Shown in pieces: positions 25,046-33,600 of a stretch of DNA of 64,000 nucleotides. Each line of letters begins with the position of its first letter. The stretch's first letter is position 1. The DNA is from Dehalogenimonas alkenigignens (GTDB taxonomy: Bacteria; Chloroflexota; Dehalococcoidia; Dehalococcoidales; Dehalococcoidaceae). Below the pieces are notes generated by a model, which was given only the letters and a program-made list of their open reading frames with translations, did not search any database and was not told where the DNA came from. The translations under genes and the position numbers were made by a program. The DNA lies in assembly GCF_001466665.1 (NCBI RefSeq), contig NZ_KQ758903.1:927684-991683 (forward strand), read 5' to 3'.

Positions 25046-26416
25046 TCAGCCCGCCGCAGGCAGGGTGATATGGAATGTCGAGCCACGGCCGGGGCGGCTT
25101 TCGACCCTGACCCGGCCGTGATGGGCGGCCACCATCTGTTTGACAATTGCCAGCCCCAGTCCGGCGCCATTGCCCTCGGCGCGGGCGCGAGAATCTTCGA
25201 CGCGGTAGAACCGGTCGAAGATATGTTCCAGTTGCTCGATGGTCATACCCTCGCCGGTATCCGTCACCGCGGCGGTGACCGCCGGAGTTCCTTCGAGCGT
25301 GTCGGGATTGAAAGAGACAGTGATCCGGCCGCCAGCCGGGGTGTGGCGGATGGCGTTGGAAAACAGGTTGGCGAAAACCTGTTCCAACCGCACCCAGTCC
25401 CCCGGTACTGAGGGCAGGGCTTCAGCCGCTTCTGAAATCAGGGAGATGCCTTTAGCTTCGGCCAGTGGCTTGAACTGTTCCGCTTTTCGGCGGACCAGGT
25501 CTGCCAGGTCAACCGATGACAGTTCCAATTTCAGCTCGCCGGCTTCGGCCAGAGACAGGTCGCGGAGATCAGCGATCAGTCTGGTCAGGACTTGAGATTC
25601 GCTTTTAATGATTTTTAACTGCTTCTCATCGGCGGGCAGGACGCCGTCGCTGATCGCGTCAACCGTACCGCTGATGATCGTTAAGGGTGTTCTTAGTTCG
25701 TGAGCGACATCGGCAAGCAGCCGCTTGCGGGCTTCCTCGCTCTGCTGCAGCGAACCCGCCATGGCATTGAAAGATTCCGCCAGCCGACCGGCTTCGTCGC
25801 CGCTGTCGATCTTCACTCTATAGCCGAGGTTGCCGGAGGCAATTTCCCTGGCGCCGGTGTCAAGCGCCCGGAGCGGCCGGATGAAATTTCGGGCTAGGAT
25901 GACGGCGAGTACGACAGCGAGGATGACGGCGATACCGCCGGAAAGCCACAACCAGCGGTTGGTTTGATTCAGGAAAGCCTGTTCGGCGGCGACCCCGGTT
26001 TGCCCGACGTAGAAAGCCTGACCCACGATCTGGCCCCCGCCGCCCATGCCGCCCTGGAATCCCATCATGGTGCGGATGGTATAGCCGCCGGTCAAATCAG
26101 TCTGGCTGAGATTAACCCCGGATAATTCGCCGGCGGTATCGCCGACAATCTGCCCTGAACTGTCGGCAACAACCAACCGGTCGCTGGTGTTGGCCACCAG
26201 CTGCGGCAGCAGGTTTTCAACGCCGGCCCACGACCGGTTCTGAGCGTAAAAAACAGCCAGCGTCCGGCTGACTGTTTCAATAAAAGCCGGGCTGGTTTCG
26301 ATATAAGATTGGAACTGCCGGCTGGTGTTCAGGTTGGTGATAACCGCCATAATGCCTATGGCGATTACGGCTACCATTACAAGCGCCGCGCCCAGCTTCC
26401 AGGCCAGGCTTCTCAT
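25046..26416 (-). CDS. membrane sensor histidine kinase (BaeS/CpxA-like)
   Basis: A 456-residue kinase: transmembrane helix at about 7-29, an extracytoplasmic sensor of about 125 residues, a second helix at about 157-177, HAMP (to about 230), HisKA with H239 in DVAHELRTPLT, and HATPase_c with NLFSNAIRHTP, DTGEGM and GAGLGLAIVKQMV. The sensor loop contains a Gly/Met-rich stretch (MMGFQGGMGGGGQ), echoing the Gly/Met-rich secreted protein encoded just upstream in the cluster. The start overlaps the regulator stop by four bases (ATGA). Confidence 0.92.
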   Translation of the reverse strand: MRSLAWKLGAALVMVAVIAIGIMAVITNLNTSRQFQSYIETSPAFIETVSRTLAVFYAQNRSWAGVENLLPQLVANTSDRLVVADSSGQIVGDTAGELSGVNLSQTDLTGGYTIRTMMGFQGGMGGGGQIVGQAFYVGQTGVAAEQAFLNQTNRWLWLSGGIAVILAVVLAVILARNFIRPLRALDTGAREIASGNLGYRVKIDSGDEAGRLAESFNAMAGSLQQSEEARKRLLADVAHELRTPLTIISGTVDAISDGVLPADEKQLKIIKSESQVLTRLIADLRDLSLAEAGELKLELSSVDLADLVRRKAEQFKPLAEAKGISLISEAAEALPSVPGDWVRLEQVFANLFSNAIRHTPAGGRITVSFNPDTLEGTPAVTAAVTDTGEGMTIEQLEHIFDRFYRVEDSRARAEGNGAGLGLAIVKQMVAAHHGRVRVESRPGRGSTFHITLPAAG

Positions 26417-27102
26417 TTCGGTTCCTCTAATTTGTAACCGGCGCCGTAAATAGTGTGGATGTACGAAGGTTTGGATGCGTCGGGCGCCAGTTTACGCCGG
26501 AGATTCTTAATATGGGAGTCTATAGTCCGTTCGTAAGCCTCGTATGAATCGCCCTGGAGCCGGTCTAACAGTTCGCTCCGGGAGAAGACCCTCCCCGGGT
26601 GGGCGGCCAGGAGGCGCAGCAGTTCAAATTCGGTGGTTGTCAGTTCCACCTGCCGGCCGCCGGCGGTGACCTGCCGCCGTTCAAGGTCAATAGTCAGGCT
26701 CCCTGCCTGGATGAGGCGATTTTCGGATTTGGGCTCTGACCGGCGCAGTATGGCTTTGGCCCGGGCCACCAGTTCCCGGCCCTCGAACGGTTTGGTTAGA
26801 TAATCGTCGGCGCCCAGCTCCAGCCCCACGATTTTATCGGTCAATTCATCCCTGGCTGTCAGCATGATAATGGGGATGTCGGACTCCTTGCGGATCGCCC
26901 GGCAGACCTCATTGCCCGAGAGGCGCGGCAGCATCAGGTCCAGGATTATGAGGTCAGGTTTTTCCTGGCGAAAAGTTTTCAAAGCCGTTTCGCCGTCGAA
27001 CGCGGTGATCACCCGGTAGCCTTCTCTTTCGAGGTAAGCCCGGACGATGTCCACAATCTTTTTTTCATCATCGACGACCAGAACTTTTCTAATCACGTTC
27101 AT
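26413..27102 (-). CDS. OmpR/PhoB-family response regulator
   Basis: A 229-residue regulator: receiver with VVDDE, phospho-acceptor D55 in LDLMLP, Thr in LTARDE and Lys in TKPFEGREL; then a winged-helix DNA-binding domain (VELTTTEFELLRLLAAHPGRVFSRSELLDRLQGD, RTIDSHIKNLRRKL, IHTIYGAGYKLE). ATG 27102 is the domain-consistent start; the frame stays open to 27270 but those residues match nothing. It precedes its cognate kinase gene by overlap and follows the secreted-protein gene by 100 bases. Confidence 0.93.
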   Translation of the reverse strand: MNVIRKVLVVDDEKKIVDIVRAYLEREGYRVITAFDGETALKTFRQEKPDLIILDLMLPRLSGNEVCRAIRKESDIPIIMLTARDELTDKIVGLELGADDYLTKPFEGRELVARAKAILRRSEPKSENRLIQAGSLTIDLERRQVTAGGRQVELTTTEFELLRLLAAHPGRVFSRSELLDRLQGDSYEAYERTIDSHIKNLRRKLAPDASKPSYIHTIYGAGYKLEEPK

Positions 27103-27202
27103 AATATTAGCCCCGGTTAGACATAAGGGCAAATAAAATAGACCGGATGCCGGGCGGTTGATCCGCCCGGCATCCCCAACGTAAAAACAGTCGGGAGGAA
27201 GA

Positions 27203-27697
27203 TTAACGCCGCATTCCGCCAAAGCCGTGCATGCCGCCTGAGGCTGGAGTGGCGCCGTCATCGGCCGCAATGCCGCAGCCGAAACCGCGGGGGCCGAGGC
27301 TCGACTTGATCTGCAGGCGCATGTTGGCCTCCATGTTCTGCAGCATCAGGTTAGCCTGTTCCTGAGTTAGCCTGCCAGCGGCGACCGCCGCGGTCAGGGC
27401 TTCTTTACGGGGTTCGAGCAGGGCGCTGATCAAGGCGTCTTCGCTGATACCCTTGGAGGCAGCGATCTCGGCCAGCGTCTTACCGTCGGTACGGAGCTGG
27501 TGCAGTTCTTCAGCGGTTATGCCCAGCAGGTCGGTAAGGACGCCGGAGTTCCCGCCGAAGCCGCGCATGCCGAAACCGCCGCAAGTCCCAGCGCCCGGCG
27601 CCGGGTCGGTGGTCTGAGCAAAGGCGAAGGTGCCCGCTCCGGCAATCAGGGCGATGCTCACTGCCACAATGGCTGCTGTTTTCCAGGTTCGTTTCAT
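27203..27697 (-). CDS. secreted Gly/Met-rich helical protein
   Basis: A 164-residue exported protein with a signal peptide (AAIVAVSIALIAGAGTFAFA). The mature part has LTDLLGITAEELHQLRTDGKTLAEIAASKGIS, then helical units (ALLEPRKEALTAAVAAGRLTQEQANLMLQNMEANM) and Gly/Phe/Met-rich flanks. This resembles small envelope proteins encoded next to two-component systems, analogous in position to CpxP, but without the LTxxQ repeat. GGAAGGAG lies directly before a first ATG (27706) and nine bases before the ATG at 27697, so the latter is preferred. Probably cotranscribed with the regulator and kinase. Confidence 0.72.
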   Translation of the reverse strand: MKRTWKTAAIVAVSIALIAGAGTFAFAQTTDPAPGAGTCGGFGMRGFGGNSGVLTDLLGITAEELHQLRTDGKTLAEIAASKGISEDALISALLEPRKEALTAAVAAGRLTQEQANLMLQNMEANMRLQIKSSLGPRGFGCGIAADDGATPASGGMHGFGGMRR

Positions 27698-27845
27698 TTT
27701 TCTCATCTCCTTCCATTATTTGGTGGTAATTCCATGTTATCAAGGCTTTGTGGAGAGAGTATGAATTTAATCTGATGATATTAAGGATCAAAGACATCAG
27801 CAGCGGGTCAGGGCGGGCTGGCGCTCTGAGTCAGCCTCTGACACG

Positions 27846-27866
27846 AGTGATGTAAGTCACTTACAT
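27846..27866. promoter_or_regulatory. Crp/Fnr-type palindromic operator
   Basis: AGTGA-TGTAAG-TCACT (27846-27861) is a perfect inverted repeat with the 5-6-5 layout of Crp/Fnr operators. A second perfect palindrome, ATGTAAGT-C-ACTTACAT (27850-27866), overlaps it. The site lies 65 to 85 bases before the zinc-ribbon gene at 27931 and upstream of the divergent secreted-protein gene, and near a TACAAT-like -10 at about 27883. Confidence 0.6.
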
Positions 27867-27930
27867 AAAGAAACTTTAACTGTACAATATGGCCGTCTCA
27901 GAACTGCATGAGACATCGGAGGTAACTAAA

Positions 27931-28128
27931 TTGTATAGAATAAAAAGCTGCCCGCGTTGCCATTACGGCGATGTTTACGAAGACACCGATGAATACGGGG
28001 CTTACGAGCAGTGCTTCCAGTGCGGTTGGGTTAACTATCCCAATCGGCATGTGACTCAGGCGCAGGCCGAAGCCGAGAAGCGCCAGACTGCCTCCAGTTC
28101 GCGGGGTGAACGCCGCCGCGTCCGGTAG
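27931..28128 (+). CDS. small zinc-ribbon protein
   Basis: A 65-residue protein with one zinc ribbon, CPRCHYGDVYEDTDEYGAY followed by CFQCGW, and a polar Gln/Ala/Arg-rich tail. Such four-cysteine small proteins often bind nucleic acid, but no function is assigned. GGAGG eight bases before TTG 27931 selects that start; an upstream open frame to 27889 lacks a ribosome site. It lies behind the Crp/Fnr-type palindrome and ahead of a strong terminator, so it is a one-gene unit. Confidence 0.7.
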   Translation: MYRIKSCPRCHYGDVYEDTDEYGAYEQCFQCGWVNYPNRHVTQAQAEAEKRQTASSSRGERRRVR

Positions 28129-28144
28129 GCCGTGACCGCAAGTA

Positions 28145-28172
28145 AAATGCCCCCTCGCAAGAGGGGGCATTT
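28145..28172 (+). terminator. hairpin terminator with GCAA tetraloop
   Basis: A perfect 12-bp stem (AAATGCCCCCTC 28145-28156, GAGGGGGCATTT 28161-28172) closed by a GCAA loop and followed by GTTTTTGG. It ends the zinc-ribbon transcript and may also act on the convergent aminopeptidase transcript. Confidence 0.9.
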
Positions 28173-28195
28173 GTTTTTGGTGGACAGCCGGTCAT

Positions 28196-29302
28196 TTAAA
28201 AATCGATAACGAACTTACTGTCCTTGTACAGCAGGTCGCCATCAACGGTGATCTGCCCGCCCTGCCGCAGGTCGCAGACCATGTCCCAGTGGATGGCTGA
28301 TTCATTGACCGATCCCGTCTCCGGGTAGCCGGCGCCGAGCGCCAGGTGGAAGCTGCCGCCGATTTTTTCATCGAAGAGGATCTCGCCGGTGAATTTGGTG
28401 ATGCCCTCGTTGGTGCCGATGGCGAACTCGCCCAACCGCCGGGCCCCCTCGTCAGTATCGAGGGTCTTCAACAGGAATTCCTCGTTTTTCTCGGCAGTAG
28501 CTTTGATGACTTTGCCGTTCTCGAACCACAGCCTGACGCCGGTGACCTCGCGTCCGCTCTCGATGGCGGGGTAGGAAAAATAGACGTGGCCGTTGGCAGA
28601 GTCTTCCACCGGGCCGGTGAAGACCTCGCCGTCGGGCATGTTGTTCTCGCCGTCGCACTTGATGAACTTGCGGCCTCTGATGGACAACCTGAGGTCGGTC
28701 TCCCGGCCGGTGATATGGACGTTTTTGCGGCCCTTCAGCCAGTCAACTACCTTCTGCAGCCGGTCGCTTTGCTGCTTCCAGTAGCCAATAGGATCGGAGG
28801 GGTCCGGCATGCAGGCGCCGTAGACAAAGTCTTCGTATTCCTCCAGGCTCATCTCGGCGTCCTGGGCCATGGCGGCGGTGGGGAAGGGAGCTACCACCCA
28901 GTTGAACTCGCCCTGGGCGGCGCGCTTGAGCATGGTTTTCATCAACCCGGAGCGCGCCCGGTCGAAGAGGACCATCTTTTCCGGGGCGACCGTGGACAGC
29001 TTCTTGGTATTGTCGTCGGCCAGGATGGCGAAGCGGGCGTTGTACTCCTCGGCGACATAGCGCTGCGGCTGGTGGACATACTGGAGTTGTTCGTCAGAAC
29101 CGTGCCGGTATAAAAGGTCTTCGAAGTCGCCGCGCTGCATGATGAATGGCAGCCCGCCGGCCTTCAAAACCTCCAGGTAGATAGCCCGGGTCAGCGGCAG
29201 AGCGGCCGCCGGGGCGTTGATGATCACCTTGTCGCCGTCCTTGATTTTGGTGGAATACCTGACTAGAAGCTCGGCCAGTTTCTGGATGCGGGGGTCGGCC
29301 AT
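28196..29302 (-). CDS. M29-family aminopeptidase
   Basis: A 368-residue leucyl-aminopeptidase/AmpS-type metalloenzyme. Its N-terminal domain begins KLAELLVRYSTKIKDGDKVIINAP. The dinuclear-metal ligands of the family are visible: E in NMPDGEVFTGP, E in GTNEGITKFTG, H in GGSFHLALG and H/D in SAIHWDMVCD. These enzymes release N-terminal amino acids in the cytoplasm. The start is ATG 29302 after a clear AAGGAG site. It is a single gene with a long region of about 380 bases upstream. Confidence 0.93.
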   Translation of the reverse strand: MADPRIQKLAELLVRYSTKIKDGDKVIINAPAAALPLTRAIYLEVLKAGGLPFIMQRGDFEDLLYRHGSDEQLQYVHQPQRYVAEEYNARFAILADDNTKKLSTVAPEKMVLFDRARSGLMKTMLKRAAQGEFNWVVAPFPTAAMAQDAEMSLEEYEDFVYGACMPDPSDPIGYWKQQSDRLQKVVDWLKGRKNVHITGRETDLRLSIRGRKFIKCDGENNMPDGEVFTGPVEDSANGHVYFSYPAIESGREVTGVRLWFENGKVIKATAEKNEEFLLKTLDTDEGARRLGEFAIGTNEGITKFTGEILFDEKIGGSFHLALGAGYPETGSVNESAIHWDMVCDLRQGGQITVDGDLLYKDSKFVIDF

Positions 29303-29683
29303 GATTTTCTCCTTATAATTCTATATGGCAGATATTCTAGTCCCCCGGGGTGGTTGAAGCAAGGCATTCCGGTCAGGTGAGTCGTGGGCTAGGCGTTTGT
29401 GTGGCGCGCTGATGATGTAAAAAACGATTGAAACGACTCGCTGCGGCGAAGATTGACGAGGAGGAGCGGCGCCGCAACCGTGGCACACCTGTGCTGATAA
29501 TCATACGGGTATTATAGCACTAGTGTTCCCAGTTCTGTCAATCGAGTTTTGTCGTTTTTGGTGCCATATTTTGTACCGTCGGTCATGAGCCAAATATTCC
29601 TGAGCCGCGCCGATATTCTCGACCTCCGCCCTGCTCACCTCAAGGTTTGACTTAACACCTTGAACCCGCCACAATGTGCGCCA
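29303..29683. other. long intergenic region with promoter-like and palindromic elements
   Basis: About 380 bases between the divergent aminopeptidase and prepilin-peptidase genes. No supported gene is seen. It holds a minus-strand promoter-like element (29511-29541), a GCGGCGCCGC palindrome near 29467-29476, and a 7-bp inverted repeat TCAAGGT (29640-29646)/ACCTTGA (29657-29663) just upstream of the prepilin-peptidase start. A 43-codon frame reading left from about 29508 lacks a ribosome site and is not proposed as a gene. A small RNA is possible but unproven. Confidence 0.4.
29511..29541 (-). promoter_or_regulatory. promoter-like element with TGC-TATAAT and TTGACA
   Basis: On the minus strand a perfect TTGACA (29541-29536) and a perfect TATAAT (29516-29511) are separated by 19 bp, and TGC directly before TATAAT makes an extended -10. 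The sequence GAACACTAGTGC overlaps the spacer, one base off a GAAC-N4-GTTC dyad. The next gene on this strand begins 209 bases downstream, implying a long leader or an unannotated short transcript. Confidence 0.5.
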
Positions 29684-30454
29684 ATGGAAATTGCCTATGC
29701 TGCCGTCTTCTTTCTCTTCGGCGCCGTCATCGGCAGTTTCCTGAATGTCCTGTGCGACCGGCTGCCGCAGGAGGAGTCGGTCGTTGCCCCGCCTTCGAGA
29801 TGCCCCGGCTGCGGCCGCCGCCTGTCGCCGCTGGACATGATCCCCATTGTCTCGTGGCTGGTCCTCCGCGGCCGCTGCCGCACCTGCGGCAGCCAGATAC
29901 CGGCAAGGGTGTTTTGGGTTGAACTCGTCACCGCCGCGGTTTTCGGCGGTCTGTACCTGCATCTGGGCTTAAACCTGACGCTGGTTGCCGCTCTCATCTA
30001 TGCCTCATTCACCATCGTTATCTTCGTCATTGACATGGAACACCAGCTGATATTAAACGGCATACTGCTGCCGGCCATAGTGCTGGCTCTGGGAGTCAGT
30101 CTTTTAAGCAGCCGGATTGAACTGGCGCCGTCGCTGCTAGCTGCCGCCATCGGCGGCGCCGCGGGATTCGGTATCTTCCTGCTGGTATATATCCTGTCCC
30201 GGGGCGGCATGGGCGAGGGCGATGTCAAACTGGGCGCCTTCGCCGGGCTGGTCACCGGCTGGCCGAACGTCATCGCCGCGGTGATCTTGTCCTGGATTCT
30301 CGGGGGTCTGGTGGCGGTTGGTCTGCTGGCTTTTAAACGCAAAGAACGGCGGCAGGCCATCGCCTTCGGCCCTTTTTTAGCGCTGACCACCTTCATCACT
30401 TTCCTGTGGGGCGGGCCTATCATTGACTGGTACCTGGACGTATTTCTTCCCTGA
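29684..30454 (+). CDS. type IV prepilin peptidase / leader peptidase
   Basis: A 256-residue inner-membrane aspartyl protease of the PilD/A24 family that cleaves and may methylate type IV prepilin-like proteins. Seen: FGAVIGSFLNVLCDRLP, two CxxC zinc pairs (CPGCGRRL, CRTCGSQI) in the cytoplasmic loop, and the catalytic Asp motifs FVIDMEHQLILN and GEGDVKLGAFAG. About seven helices follow. ATG 29684 is preferred to a TTG at 29660; neither has a strong ribosome site. No pilin or pilus assembly gene is nearby. Confidence 0.93.
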   Translation: MEIAYAAVFFLFGAVIGSFLNVLCDRLPQEESVVAPPSRCPGCGRRLSPLDMIPIVSWLVLRGRCRTCGSQIPARVFWVELVTAAVFGGLYLHLGLNLTLVAALIYASFTIVIFVIDMEHQLILNGILLPAIVLALGVSLLSSRIELAPSLLAAAIGGAAGFGIFLLVYILSRGGMGEGDVKLGAFAGLVTGWPNVIAAVILSWILGGLVAVGLLAFKRKERRQAIAFGPFLALTTFITFLWGGPIIDWYLDVFLP

Positions 30455-30473
30455 ACCAGAGTAATTACATTTT

Positions 30474-30502
30474 TTGACTGAGGTGTAAATAAAGCTTATA
30501 CT
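30474..30502 (+). promoter_or_regulatory. promoter for the multi-PAS kinase gene
   Basis: TTGACT (30474-30479), a 17-bp spacer and TATACT (30497-30502), identical in boxes and spacing to the promoter at 1814-1842 that serves the other PAS-kinase system. The leader is about 95 nt and has no riboswitch that I recognise. Confidence 0.75.
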
Positions 30503-30603
30503 TGGGTCTTAATTTCGGTATTAGTACCTGATCGGCAAGGGGGATTCACACCACAGGCTAAAGCCTTAACGGTTCTTCTAAGTGATCGGTCCAACGGCTT
30601 AAG

Positions 30604-33600
30604 ATGACAGTCAGCAAGCAAAAAATTCTGCTCGTCACTCCGCTCGCCGCCGACGCCCGGGAGGTCAACGACCTTCTGGCGCGATTTGGCGGCGAACGTT
30701 TTATTATCGAATCGGTGTCCCAAATTGAGACCGCTCTGGAAATGATCGAAAACGGCGCACACCTGGACCTGCTTATCTTCGACGCCGCCATAGCCGATGG
30801 AGCCGCGCTGGATATCGTCCGGGCAGCCGTCCGCCGGGCGCCTCAAGTGCCTCTGGTAGTCTTGAGCGGCGAATCCGGCGGCGCTATCGCGGCCGAATAC
30901 CTCAGAGCCGGCGCCGGCGAAGTCGCGGCGCTAAAGGACGGCGGCGCGTCTCTGGTGCAGGCGCTTGACGCGGCTTTCGAACGCCATCGCAAGGAACAGT
31001 CACTGAGGCAGGCCCAGCGGCGGCTGGAAGCCATGGGTGAAGTGCTGGGCCTCGGGCGCTGGGAAATCCTGCTTGATGAGATGAAAGTTGTCGCCTCGGA
31101 AAGCGCCCGTATCATATACGGGTTGGAGGGGACCGAATGGACGCTGTCCCAGGTGCAGGCGGTGCCGCTGCTGGAGTACCGGGCGATGCTGGACCGCGCC
31201 CTGTCCGAGTTGATCAGCGGCGGCCAACTTTACAACGTGGAGTTCCGCATCAGGCGCCCTAATGACGGGCAAACCGCCTGGGTCCAATCGGTGGCTGAAT
31301 ATGACGCGGCCGGGCGCCGCGTTTTAGGCATCATCAAAGATATCACCCAGGCCAAAAATGCCGAAGAGGCGCTGCGGGAATCGGAACACCGGTACCGGCT
31401 GCTGGCGGAAAAATCGACAGATGTAATCTGGACCATGTCTTTTGACGGGCGGTTTACCTACGTCAGTCCATCTGTTTACCAGCTCCGGGGCTTCACGCCG
31501 GAAGAAGTGATGCGGCAATCCATTGAAGAGGCGGTTTGCCCGGACTCGGCGGTGGTGGTGCGGCAGGGGTTGGCTCAGGCGATTGCCGCGGCCGCCACGG
31601 CCCGTACCCTGGGACCGGCATATCTGGAAATAGAACAACCGCGGAAAGACGGGGGTACCGTTTGGACCGAGGTGTCCGTCAGCGTCGTTAAAGATGAAGG
31701 CCGGCCTTCCCATATCCTGGGCGTCACCAGGGACATCACCGAGCGGCGCCGCATTCAGGCCGAACTCAAAGAGCGTGAAGCGGAGCTGGCGGCTATTTTT
31801 ATGGCCGAACCGGTGGGCATCGTGGTTTCGGTAGACCGGGTGATCTGGGAGGTCAACGACGCTGCCTGCAATATGTGCGGATACCAGCGGGAAGAATTGG
31901 TCGGCCATTCGTCCAGGATTCTTTATTCCAGCGACGCCGACTACCGCAGGCTGGGCGATGAACTTTACGCCGGGCTTGAAAGCGCCGGGCGCGTTACTCT
32001 GGAGATGCCGGTAAGGCGCAAAGACGGATCGGTATTCCAGGCTGTTGTTTCAGGCGCCGTTCTGGAGAGAACCGACCTGTCGCGGGGTATTGTCTTTGCC
32101 ATCCAGGATATCACCGAAAGAAAACTATTTGAGACCTCTCTCAAGGAGAGGGAAGCCAAACTGGCGGCCATATTCCGCGCCGCGCCGGTGGGCATCGCCG
32201 TCGCTGTCGGGCGGGTGATCGTAGAAGCCAACGACACTATGTACCAGATGGCGGGCTACAGCCGGGAGGATTTTATCGGCCGGAGTACCCGGATCTTATA
32301 TGACAGCGACGCTGAATATGAAAAGGTCGGCGCCGAGCTGTATTCGCGGCTGCAGGCGAACGGTCACATGACCGGGGAAATAACCGGCCGGCGCCGCGAC
32401 GGCAGCCATTTCCCGATGCTGCTCTCAGCTTCGCCTCTGGATATGGCTGACCTTTCCAGGGGTATCGTTTTTACTGCAATGGATATCTCTGAACGGAAAG
32501 CAGCCGAAGAAGCGATCAGGCTGTCAGAGCAAAAGTACCGGCTGTTGTTCAACAGCTCCAACGACGCCGTGTTGTTCCACGATGAACAGGGCCGCTTCAT
32601 CGAGGTCAACGACCGGGCCTGCCAAATCCTTGGCTACCGGCGCGATGAATTACTGGGAATGACTGTGGCGGACATTGATGACCCGGCGGTTATACTTGAT
32701 TCCGGGGTGGTGGAACAGATGGCCGCCTGCGGTTCCGTCGTTTTTGAGCAGGTGCATGTAGCTAAAGACGGGCGGCGCATCCCGGTCGAAATCAGTTCCC
32801 GGCAGATACAGCTCGGCGGGCGGCAGATGGTGCTGTCGGTGGCCCGAGACATTACCGAGAGGAAAAAAGCCGAGGCGGAGCTCCGGCGCTCGATGTCCCT
32901 CCTGGCGGCCACTCTCGAAGCTACCGCCGACGGCATTCTGGTGGTCGGCCTTGACGGCAAGGTTCAGCGGTATTCCAGCCGTTTCGCCAAGATGTGGGGC
33001 ATCCCCAAGTCCCTGCTGGCCAAGGGGGATGACAATGCCCTTCTCGACAACGTGCTTAGCCAGCTGGCGGAGCCCCAACAATTCCTGGATAAAGTTCACG
33101 AACTCTACGCTCACCCGTCAAGGTCCAGTTTCGACACCTTGCTCTTTAAAGACGGCCGCGTCTTCGAGCGTTATTCCCGGCCGCAGAAAATCGGAGAGCA
33201 AATCGTCGGCCGCGTCTGGAGTTTCCGCGACGTCACCCAGCATCAAACAATGGAGGACCGGCTGCTGCGGGCCGCCGAAGAGTGGCGGGCGACATTCGAC
33301 GCCATTTCCACCCCCGTTTCCATTCAGGACCGTGATTTTAAAATCCTCCGGGTCAACAAAGCCTACGCCGAATCGCTGAACACGACGGCGGAGGAACTCA
33401 TCGGCAAGACCTGCTTCGAGGTTTCACACGGCACTGGCGAGCCGGTAGAAAATTGCCCTCACCTCCGGACTCTGGACAGCGGTCAGCCGGCCGAGGTCGA
33501 AATACACAACGCGGCAAAGGGAACTTATACCGTTGTTTCAACCTATCCAATGTTCGGTCCCGCCGGAGAGGTGGTTGCCACCGTCCACATCGCTCAGGAT

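Noticed and set aside
29380-29508. A 43-codon minus-strand frame in the long intergenic region
   Set aside because: No ribosome site, Arg/Ser-rich composition and no similarity that I can recognise.
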